Source: Mytilus edulis (Eukaryota; Mollusca; Bivalvia; Mytilida; Mytilidae). Taken from it: a DNA stretch of 64,000 bases. The position numbers and the translations under genes were made by a program. Shown here one piece after another: positions 1 to 9,153 of the stretch. Each line of letters opens with the position of its first letter. Position 1 is the first letter of the stretch. Location of the stretch: assembly GCF_963676685.1 (NCBI RefSeq), contig NC_092345.1, forward strand, positions 31,147,585 through 31,211,584. The letters are read 5' to 3'. The notes under the pieces were generated by a model. It saw nothing but the letters and a program-made list of their open reading frames with translations. It made no database searches and was not told where the DNA came from.

Positions 1-29
1 ACAACAAAGTGTGCATTAACGAATTCAGA

Positions 30-180
30 GTGGACGTGGGCTGATACTTGTATATCCCAACAACAAACAGACACTAAGTACTGATCTAAGAGTACTCGCG
101 TTTACTGTCAACTATTTTAAAGCCATTAACAACTAAATAAAATCGAAAAAAATGCATCTAAGATTACATGTCGTTCGTAG
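30..180 (+). repeat. Dispersed repeat A, 3' fragment
   Basis: It matches 60824-60955, the 3' part of the longest repeat A copy: GTGGACGTGG, then a stretch with cacaaaaagacac-like text, then AAAGCCA(C)TAACAACTAA and ATGCATCTAAGA. The window edge may cut its left side. Confidence 0.6.
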
Positions 181-249
181 CTAAACATCATATTTTCCCC
201 ACTGTTTTGAACATTATTCATCTCGTTTGAATTATTTAAGATTTTTCAA

Positions 250-380
250 TTCAGGGCCTTTTATAGATGACTATACGGTATGGGTTTTGTTCATTGCTGA
301 AGGTCGTACAGTGTTCTTTAAATAGCCTATGTCATTTGGTCTGTGGTGAAGAGTTGTCACCTTGGCAATCTTACATCTTC
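250..380 (-). repeat. Repeat A fragment, reverse
   Basis: The reverse complement reads as the 5' part of repeat A (GGCCTTTTATAG, TGAAGGTCGTACAG, TTTGGTCTGTGGTGAAGAGT on the plus strand). The same fragment recurs at 7690-7835, so it predates the duplication. Confidence 0.75.
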
Positions 381-623
381 TAATTTTCATATTTCAACAA
401 TCAGAAATTTCTAATAAATCAATGTACGTTTTGTCGAGCTCAATTATGTAGTATGTTTTCATATGGCCTTAATCTATTAAAAGGTATTCACATCCCGCTA
501 GATCATATTTCGCTGATTATTTTCCAGATGTTTTTATTATCCATTTTCAACTACCAGTATAGGGTCCTTACTTTAGATATTTTTCGTTTTGTGATAACCA
601 AGATATATATAAACTTTGTATAA

Positions 624-985
624 AAAAGAAGATGTGGTATTATTGCCAGTGAGACAACTCTCCACAAGAGACCAAAATGACACAGAATTTAACAACAATA
701 GGTCACCGTACGGCCTTCAACAATGAGCAAAGTCCATACCGCATAGTCAGCTATAAAAGGCCCCGAAATGGCAATGTAAAACAATTCAAATCAGAAAACT
801 AACGGCCGAATTTATGTACAAAAAATGATCGAAAAACAAAATTGTAACACATAAACAAACGATAACCACTGAAATGCAAGCTACTGACTTGGGACATGCT
901 CATTCATGCAGAATGTGGCGGGGTAAAACATGTTAGCGTGTTCCCAACCCTCCCCTAACCTGGTACAGTGGTATATCAGTACAGT
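624..985 (+). repeat. Dispersed repeat A copy
   Basis: It starts AAAAAAGAAGATGTGGTA and contains GAGACAACTCTCCACAAGAG, GGTCACCGTACGGCCTTCAA, ACTTGGGACA and CCCAACCCTCCCCTAACCTG in the same order as the copy at 60390. It is inserted in segmental-duplication copy 1 and absent from copy 2. Confidence 0.85.
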
Positions 986-2761
986 TCCCGTTTGTTTAAT
1001 GAATCTTTAAGCTAATATATTGCAAAGTACTTTACAGTATAGGCTGAATTCTAAAAAAATATTGAGGTCTATCAAATTTACACACTCAATATCACCTTTT
1101 CTTATTTCGTATAAACACTTTGCAATATTTTACACGCTTCTTGTAAAAACGGGATTCAAAAATATGTGAAAGCATGTTTCTCTCGACAATAATTACAAGA
1201 CGACTAGCAAATTTTCGCCATGCCTATAATTCCGTAAACAGGATAATCATCGAAACACTGTTTGAGGCTGTAAACTTGATGGTATGATCGCTGCTTAATT
1301 GTTGTATGTTACGGTCAACATTTCAGGCCAGAATGCTTGTACAGACAGGGATACACTACCGAATTGAAGTTGCTACGTTAATAGATCGAACCAATTAATT
1401 TCATCTTTTTAACTTAATCTGGACTTCACCTTCCTTATTTGTTTGCTACTTTCCTCTTATTTATACACTTTCCAATAGCACGTCATGGGTTCACATTTCC
1501 TCTTGTTTACACACTTTACACAAGCACACTTTATGGACACACATCTCCTCCTCTATATATCCGTTCCAGCAGCTCATGCCATTGACACAAACTACATATC
1601 AGTGCAGTGACAGTTTTAGTTAGTCAATAGGAACTTATGTAATCTATATTATGTGTAAAATTTAAAAATAAATATATTTGAATTATACATGCACAGTGTA
1701 CATAGAGTTAAGGTTAATACATTTGAAAGTCCAAAATGTTTCAAAACATTAAAACAAATGATTAAGGATTGTATTAATCTATTGATTTTCAGACACTTTC
1801 ATCTAATCTTTTTCAACTTTTTAACTTCAGTTTTAAGAACATTTTGATAATTGATCTTATAAAACCTAGCTGTAACTTCCTAGTTGCGTTTTGGTTTATT
1901 CATAATTTGGGAGGGTTTTAGGGGTAAATTCAGTAAAACATCTCCCATTGACTTTAATGCTAATCTATGTATGGAATAAAATTTATACCGGATTTACCTT
2001 TAGAAATTGGAAACTTTCATACAACATTCATGAAAGTACAAATGTAGCCCTATCTTTTGCAAAAATAAAAACATAGGGTCATGCGGCATTTTTGGGCGTT
2101 CAAATGGCCTTGTTTACAAACAATGTAGATTCGCACTGAATTCCTATACTGACCCCCATTACTTTTCAACCCTGTAGTAAAAAAAAATAGTACATTCAGC
2201 ATTTATTTTTTTATTTTTTTCAACTCTAGTTTTGATCCATCTGCCAAAAAATATTTATTACAAACATTATCTATCAATCAGAAGAGCATATGACTTCAGT
2301 GTTATACAGAAAGCTCTCCCCTAAATAGGCGGTTCCTTATGACGTATATTTATTTACTGAATTTACCCCTTCAAGACACATTTGATAATTTTTATATTTT
2401 TTATCAAAGGTTTTTAATTTCATGGCAAGGAGAAAGATATAAAAGATAATAGTTTGAGTCGTTTGTAGGCGAAACCCGTGTCTAGCCAACACAGGTTAAA
2501 ACCAGATATCACTGATGAGTTTTCTTTTGTCTTTAGTGTTTTATATTCCATGGTTGTTGATATCAAAGACCTTTAAGTATATCTCTTATGTCATATGACA
2601 ACTGATAAAGCAATTACTTGGGTGGTTTTCATTTTAATCTGTTTAAAAAATCCTTAGATAGACACACAGGACACAAAACGTGTGACTTAATAATTGCATT
2701 GTACATTACTCACTGCCTTGAAGATGCCCATAACAGATATATCTTAATCTAATTATATCAT

Positions 2762-3589
2762 ATGTAGGATTTACAATTTAGCTTTGTTAGTAATTAATAG
2801 TACAGAATTCCACCACCAAATCTTGTTATATTTATCAACTCTCGACAGTTAAATTTTGAATATTTAAAACCCTCGGCGAGCCTCGCGTTTTAAATTTGAA
2901 ACTTAAACTGTCTCAAGTGAATATAAAATATCACACTCGCTGCAGTGGGAGAATCTATATATTATTTTTTTTCATGCTCATGCTATTTTCACATTTCCAG
3001 ATCGGAGTTGGAAATTTTTTCTCTTCTCTAAAGAAAACATTATTCCTGGCAAAAGATTTGTTGAAATTCAATAATTACGTCAATTATTTCAGATTTCTTT
3101 TGAATTTCCCATTGTAACGTCATAAAAAAGGCGACCATGCCTGATGAGGTCACATATAAAGATCATTACTTTACAAATATTTGACTAGGAAGATTAAACT
3201 TTGTTAAGATATCGTATAAAAATCCTCAAAAAATAGATTCTACCACTGTATCTCGTGTATGACGACAAACCACACGTTTTAAATTTTATTAAAATTAAAC
3301 TGTCTCAGATGGAAAAACACCGTACCACACTGGTGTAGTGTTTGAATCTATACAAAGCATACACATATTTCAAAACTAAATTTTTTGGTAAATAATTATA
3401 ACAATGACTATATTATTTTGTAAAGGAATTGAGGCTTTGTACCATTTGACACTTTCTGGTGGAAATGAAGTGCTTATTTTGATGGAAACCTGGGATGGTG
3501 TTTGGAAGCATGCATATTATATCGGATTTACATTGGCCATAAGAACGACAATTATAGGCTTTACTTATCGGAATACAGTGGCTCAGCAG
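2762..3589 (+). pseudogene. Decayed duplicate of the fibrinogen-related gene (start region plus exon 4)
   Basis: Two pieces match the intact gene at 9154-15162. First, 2762-2810 matches the start of exon 1, but a one-base loss turns ATG TAT AGG into ATG TAG, so translation would stop at codon 2. Second, 3426-3589 matches exon 4 (14340-14504), including TLSGGNE, TWDGVW and the nucleotides for SEYSGSAG. It keeps the AAAG acceptor and a CAG/GTAAGT donor, but is 164 rather than 165 bases long. The missing base falls in the stretch matching DFYIGPKN, so the reading frame is lost after the YY(I) region. I could not find matches to exons 2, 3 or 5 between or after these pieces. This is a dead or partial copy left by a local duplication. 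Confidence 0.82.
3426..3589 (+). pseudogene. Frameshifted fibrinogen-domain exon with intact splice sites
   Basis: This is the recognisable exon of the decayed copy. Its first ~100 bases translate as [15 protein letters not shown] and on to TWDGVWKHA in the correct frame. After a one-base deletion the frame for LSEYSGSAG resumes one register away. Acceptor and donor dinucleotides are intact, so it could still be spliced into RNA without giving a full domain. Confidence 0.85.
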
Positions 3590-3691
3590 GTAAGTCCAGG
3601 AGTGTAGCTAACATAACAAGGTTCAACTGTCATGAGACGGCAGTCCTTAAATTACCATAAACGAATCTACAATACAGATAGAGGTGATCAC

Positions 3692-4165
3692 TTGACCATT
3701 CACTTGGAAACCCCCCAAAAAAAACAACATATACTACCATGACACTTACACAAAACAATTCTGAATAATTATAGGTATGTTCTATGTTCCTTTCGAATTT
3801 CAGGAAAGATGAGGAACTAGATATTCCTTAACTGTATTAATTATAGATATTACGTAGTAAATGTCTTTACTAAGACAAACTGGATTCTCTCTGATGTTAA
3901 CCTGTCGGCTATACTGATCATACCGTTGTAAAAAAACTCATATTTAATGCTTCCTCAACAAATGTACATATATGCAATGTAATGTAAACTAATGTGTTTT
4001 TCTGTATACCTTTGTCCAACTTAGGTGATACCAGAATAAAATGATATATATACATATCACTTCTGACTAACAAAGCTACGTTGTTGTGCTTTGAAGCGCC
4101 CTACGTACTTCTTTTCAAACACTTAACATCAATTTTATCAGTAATCAAAGACGGGCTTCTAAGCT
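3692..4165 (+). repeat. Diverged repeat shared with 23650-23910
   Basis: Blocks such as CAATTCACTTG/CCATTCACTTG, ATAGGT(A/C)TGTT, TATGTTCCTTT, GA(T/A)GAGGAACT and AACATCAATTTTATCAGTAA recur in order near 23650-23910. No coding sense was seen. The family is unidentified. Confidence 0.5.
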
Positions 4166-4169
4166 ACTG

Positions 4170-5525
4170 TGAAAATACTGTTAAATTCATATACAAAGAA
4201 AGATGTGTAACAAATTAAAATACTGAATAGGTCAATGATATTTTAGCGTACATGTAATCTAAACCTTTCATCTTCAATTACTTTAAAATATTTGATGGTG
4301 TTATATAAGATATTAAGAGACTTAACTGTATATGTGGCATAATTTATTCTATGTTTAATGAAAAAGATGGGTTCAACATATACATTATTTGCATACAAGA
4401 AAGATTAAAAAAAAAAGTGATTTAAAAACCTATTCTTAATGTTAGGTTAATATCTTATCCAAATGGTTGTATATTTTATTCAATCTTATCTGTAACTTCT
4501 AAATCTTAAGTTACAAATGTTTACATCAAAATCCAAGAAGTCAGGTTTGCAAATAAATGTACATAGGCTGTTAATAAACATTTTGCTCACATTAACTAAC
4601 AAATAAGATTTAGTAATTAATTTAGAACATACTTGCACCTTTTTTGAACGAATATTAGCACGTTCCTCTCTGATTTTCCTAATAACATTTTAAAGTAAAT
4701 TTACTAGCGAAAGAATAGAAGTAGTACCAAGGGGCAAATTGTTGTAAAAGTTAAAATAAAAAAGCTAGATAAGAGTCGAAGTTAAGGTGCATTCCAATTC
4801 TAAAAGTGCCTAAAGTGAAAACAATCCGACTCGAGCAATCCATACCTGGTGTGGAAAAACTGCTGAGCTAGGAGTACTCTCGAGAACGACGAATACATTA
4901 CGTTGACATGACCAAGTATTTGTGAAATCATTATAATGATCGAGACTAGTCCTATAAGATTCTACCATATAGACTGCTTGAAGGCATATGAAACGAATTT
5001 TTTGAAATTATAATGTTAGGGAAATTATTGTCTGTGTACGTTTTCCGCATTTATTACGAATTCACAACTTATAACCAATAAAAGATATTTCATTCTGCAA
5101 TTGTTTATTGGAACATTTTGTTGATAATTAACTTTCGGGTGTTGTAGACGAGAAACCTTGGAGCTCGTGAAAAAAAGAAATAAAGTTTATTATAAAACTT
5201 TGTTTAACAGTTGTGTATTGAAAAAACATCTTTAAACTTCGATTATTATCTTACTTTAACGTCTGTTTAGTGTAAAAATAAACCTTAGTATTTCGAGTAA
5301 GTTTTACATCTAAATCAACAGCACTTTTCCAAATGTGACAATCAAAATAAGTCTGTCCAATGGGATTACATGGCTGTGTTTTTTTTATTCATGATTATTG
5401 GTTGGAGTTACATGTATCTAGGATTTGAGCCTCCTGTAAATCTTGAATACGTGTATTGTCACCATCTTATGGTGTTTATATATCTCAACTTGTTCGATTC
5501 GTTCGTGTAAAACGTCGGATTTATT
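4170..5525. other. AT-rich stretch without recognised features
   Basis: Only short chance reading frames on either strand, no recognised repeat family and no exon-like conserved protein text. It separates the decayed fibrinogen-related copy from the next repeat cluster. Confidence 0.5.
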
Positions 5526-5527
5526 TA

Positions 5528-5660
5528 TGACTGCCAAAGAGACAACTCTCTACAAGAGACCAAATGACACAAAAATTTACAACTATAGGCCACCGTACAG
5601 CCTTCAACAATGAACAAAGCCCATACAGCATAGTCAGCTATAAAAGGCGCCAAAATGACA
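5528..5660 (+). repeat. Repeat A 5' fragment
   Basis: CTGCCAAAGAGACAACTCTC, GGCCACCGTACAGCCTTCAA and CATAGTCAGCTATAAAAGG match the other repeat A copies. It stops where the copy at 60390 would continue with GGCCCCGATAAGAC. Confidence 0.8.
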
Positions 5661-5799
5661 AATTAATCCCTTTCCACTTTGAGGGTGCGAGTCCTGCCTT
5701 TTAGTGGAATTAATCTTCTCTATTTCGAAATCAACAGGAGTGTCTTGTATGTGCAAGAGATATGGCCCTCCCTTAACACGGATCAGCCATTTGTCATCC

Positions 5800-5891
5800 C
5801 CTATCGACGGAGTATCATAATTTTTCAAGACCAAACTCGCAAATGGTGTCAAGGGAGATCAGGAACGGAGATCCAACCACTACACCACGAC
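5800..5891 (-). repeat. Possible tRNA-derived SINE-like segment
   Basis: Read on the minus strand from 5891 the sequence begins GTCGTGGTGTAGTGGTTGG, which resembles a tRNA A box (TRGCNNAGYNGG, with one mismatch). No clean B box follows at the expected distance on that strand. It joins directly to unexplained sequence next to a repeat A fragment. A degraded SINE head is the best guess. Confidence 0.25.
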
Positions 5892-6389
5892 TGTCTATCT
5901 ATCTGTATTATAGTTATAGTTCATGATATTTTGTTCATAAATGCGTCTTGAATAACCAAGGGGTCGTGATAAAAATAAGGTTATCTTGACCTACATTTCA
6001 CATATGCTGATTAAAGTTTGCGATACAGCTCGTGGAGAAATAATATTTTGTCAGTAGATGCGTCTGTCATAGTCAGAATCGAGGGTCCTAAAAAAATTGT
6101 TTTCTTCATATAAAATTCAATGATGAGGAAATGAGGTGTAAAGCTGTGATTAATTCAATATCTGAGATGAGGAATACAGATATTTTGTCAGTAGATCCAA
6201 CTTGAATAGTCACGAGTTTCAAAATCAAGACTTGAAAATGAACTAGTCGATATTCCATTTCATCAACTGCACTGAAAAGATTTTCGATTTCATCAACTGC
6301 ACAATGAAGTTATATCATATAGCATTATCATAACTAATTGGATTGGACCAGTTATGTCAATTGGGGATTAAAGTCAACTCAATATAAAT

Positions 6390-6800
6390 AAAATTGAAAA
6401 TGAAAATGGGGAATGTGTCAAAGAGACAACAACCCAGCCATAAAGCAGAAAACACAAAAACAGCCGAAGGCCACCAATGGGTCTTCAACACAACTAGCAA
6501 ATCCCGCACCAGGAGGCATCATTAAGCTGGCCCCTGCACAAATATGTATACTAGTTCAGTGAAAATGGACGTCATACTAAACTCCAAATTATACACAAGA
6601 AACTAAAACCAAACATCAAACAAGACTACCAAAGGTCAGAGACTGTTGACTTGGGACAGGCGCAAAAATGCGGCGGGGTTCAACATGTTTTTTTGAGATC
6701 TCAACCCTCCCCCTTAACCGCTAGCTAATGTAGAAAAACAAGCACACAACAATACGCACAGATAAACTCAGTTTAAGAGAAATCAGAGTCCGATGTCAGA
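6390..6800 (+). repeat. Dispersed repeat B copy
   Basis: It contains GTGTCAAAGAGACAACAACC, CAATGGGTCTTCAACAC, CCCGCACC, AATGGACGTCATACTAAACT, GACTTGGGACAGGCGCA and CTCAACCCTCCC. The same order is found at 40846-41235 and in part at 49354-49500. Confidence 0.85.
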
Positions 6801-6814
6801 ATAAAGTTTGTTTT

Positions 6815-7135
6815 TGTAGTAATTGAGATTATAACAAAAAGTTGACTGCTCTACCCCTATTTTTGACATTTTTTACGATTATGACACGCTGTATGTTTTG
6901 TTGACAAAATATTGTCAATGTAATGGAATTTGATGCGACTGTCATACAAGTTGAGGTTTAGCTAGTTTCAGAACCAGGTTTAATCCACCACTTTCCATTA
7001 AGAAAATGCCTTTACCAAGTTAGGAATATGACAGTTGTTATCCATTCGTTTGATGTGATTTTTCCATTTGATTGGGGACTTTCCGTTTTTTATTTTACTC
7101 GGAATTCAGAATTTTGTGATTTCATTTTACAAAGT
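6815..7135 (+). repeat. Repeat D (retrotransposon-like 3' tail), short copy
   Basis: It matches the 3' ends of 22190-22815 and 25460-25790: GTCAATGTAATGGAATTTGA, ATACAAGT(T)GAGG, AATATGACAGTTGTTATCCA, TTTGATTGGGGACTTTCCGT. Copies share a 3' end and differ in 5' extent, as expected of 5'-truncated non-LTR retrotransposon insertions. Confidence 0.7.
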
Positions 7136-7302
7136 TATAAAGTTTGCATTAACGAATGTTAAATTATTTTATAAAACAAGTTGACCTTCAAAGCAGTTCA
7201 GAAAGTATTTCCTCAAATAAAATAAATATAATTAAGTGATATACAATCTATCTTTACCCCCACCGCATTCTACAGCTGCCTGTTCTTTGTAATGAGCCTG
7301 TC

Positions 7303-7475
7303 ATTAAATAAACTCATCGTAGACACCAGGATTATTTTTTTTATTTATGCCAGACGCGCGTTTCGTCTACAAAAAGACTCATCAGTGCGCTCGAATCCTA
7401 AAAGTTAAAAAAGGCAAAATAAAGTACAAAGTTGAAGAGCATTAACCAATATTCCTAAGTTGTTGTCCTATATAG
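7303..7475 (+). repeat. Dispersed repeat C copy
   Basis: AAACTCATCGTAGACACCAG, GCCAGACGCGCGTTTCGTCT, AAAGACTCATCAGTG and AAATAAAGTACAAAGTTGAA are shared with copies at 15426 and 57902. Confidence 0.85.
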
Positions 7476-7689
7476 AGATATGAGCCTGTAACTTAGTTGT
7501 TGTCCTTTATAAAGGTATTTCAAGGATCTTTTGTGCTGTGTCGTAATGTCACCTGTTTTAATCCGCGACATTATGTACGTGCCTGTCACAAGTCAGAGGC
7601 GTGCCAATCAGTGTATGTCTTTCGTGGCTGAGTATCATATTTATTTTTTCATTGTTTTGAACATAAATCATCTCGTTTGAATTGTTTAA

Positions 7690-7835
7690 CATTTGTCATT
7701 TCGGAGCCTTTTTAGATGCAGTATGGGTTTTGCCCGTGCTGTAAGCCGTACGGTGGCCTATGGTTATAAATTCTTCTATGTCTTTTGGTCTGTGGTGGAG
7801 AGTTGTCTCATTGGCAATCATATCACATCTTCTAA
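7690..7835 (-). repeat. Repeat A fragment, reverse
   Basis: Plus-strand text GCCGTACGGTGGCCTATGG and GTGGTGGAGAGTTGTCTCAT is the reverse complement of the repeat A head. It corresponds to the fragment at 250-380 in the other duplication copy. Confidence 0.75.
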
Positions 7836-8139
7836 TTGTTACATTTCAATAATCAGAAATTTCTTTTGTTGTGTCGAGCTTAATTATGTGGTTTGTTTTC
7901 GAATAAACTTAGTCTACCAGTGACAGTTTAAGTTCGTCAATAGGAACTTATATAATCTAAATTATGTGCAAAATTTAAATAAAAACCCAATTATTTAACG
8001 GAAAATGTTATTTTTTAACAGTGATTTATTAAACATTTGGTTTGTTGTAAATGTATACTATATCATAAGACATACATGGTATATTTCAATTTAATATACA
8101 CAGTATACATAGAGTAAGGTCAATACATATGAAAGTCCA

Positions 8140-8395
8140 AATAAAGGCAACAGTAGTATACCGCTGTTCAAAACTCGTAAATCGATGGACAAAAAACAAA
8201 ATCGGGGTAACAAACTTAAACTGAGGGAAACTCATTAAATATAATATGAGAACAACGGCACAACATTAAAATGTAACACACAGAGAAACGGACTAAGCAT
8301 TAGACAAAATCCGATGAGAATAACAAATATAACATCAAAACCAAATACATGAATTTGGAATAGAAAAGTACCGTGACACTTCTTATAGTAATGTG
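8140..8395 (+). repeat. Inserted dispersed repeat G
   Basis: This block (GGCAACAGTAGTATACCGCT, CAAAACTCGTAAATCGATGG, AACTGAGGGAAACTCATTAA, ATGTAACACACAGAGAAACG) interrupts duplication copy 2 exactly where copy 1 is continuous near 1728-1735. That makes it an insertion after the duplication. I recognise the wording as a common mussel repeat. Confidence 0.7.
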
Positions 8396-8755
8396 AATGC
8401 CAAAACGTTTTAAAGCATTCAAAAAAATGTTTAACCATAATTTTAATCAATCATTGATTTTCGACACTTTCATCTAATTCTTTTGAATTTTTTTAATTCC
8501 ATTTTAAGTCCAATAGGGTATTTAAACTTAAAAAAAACCTAGCTTTTACGTCATATTTGCGTTTTGGTTTATTCATATTTTATGCGGGTTTTAATTAACT
8601 ATTGATTTTTTTGACACTTTTGTTAAATTTAATATATCTTTTTTTTTCAATTTCATGACCAAATGATATAAAATAATAAGACAGGATAATATGAAAAATA
8701 ATAATTTAATGTGGTTTGTGAGCGAAACCTGTGCCTGGTGATTTTCTTTAATAAC

Positions 8756-9026
8756 TAGTGTTTTATATTGCACGGCTGGTGATTACGAAGACCTTTGAGT
8801 ATACTTCTTATGTCATTTGTCACCAGATAAAGCAATTGCTTCGATGATTTTCCTTAATTGCTATACAAGATTGTCATGTGTAGACAAAACGCAGGTCTGC
8901 AAACAAAATTGAAAACCTTTTTATTTTTATTTTAAGTGTTTAATATTCCACGGCTGTTGATAACGAAGACCTTTGAGTATACTTCTTATGTCATATGTCA
9001 CCTGATAACCAATTGCGTAGATGGTA
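8756..9026 (+). repeat. Internal tandem-like duplication in the gene's upstream region
   Basis: 8756-8848 and 8934-9026 share ACGAAGACCTTTGAGTATAC, TTCTTATGTCAT, and CAATTGC. Copy 1 of the segmental duplication has the segment only once (about 2535-2630). Confidence 0.65.
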
Positions 9027-9153
9027 TTCATTTTAATAAGCTTTTGAAAATTTAGATAGACAGTATATAAAACCGGTGACTCCATTAATGAATTGTAAAT
9101 TGCTCATTGCCTCGAAGATGCACATATCAAATACATGTTAATCTCATTCGATC

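Larger units (their letters stand above)
181..2820 (+). repeat. Segmental duplication, copy 1 (upstream of pseudogene)
   Basis: Blocks here match 7630-9205 in the same order: the stretch near 200-480 matches 7640-7915; 1605-1760 matches 7920-8140; 1740-1830 matches 8390-8480; 2440-2640 matches 8690-8860; and 2755-2810 matches 9148-9205. Extra DNA between about 480 and 1600 is missing from copy 2 and includes a dispersed repeat at 624-985. The two copies are clearly diverged by substitutions and indels, so the duplication is not recent. Confidence 0.7.
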
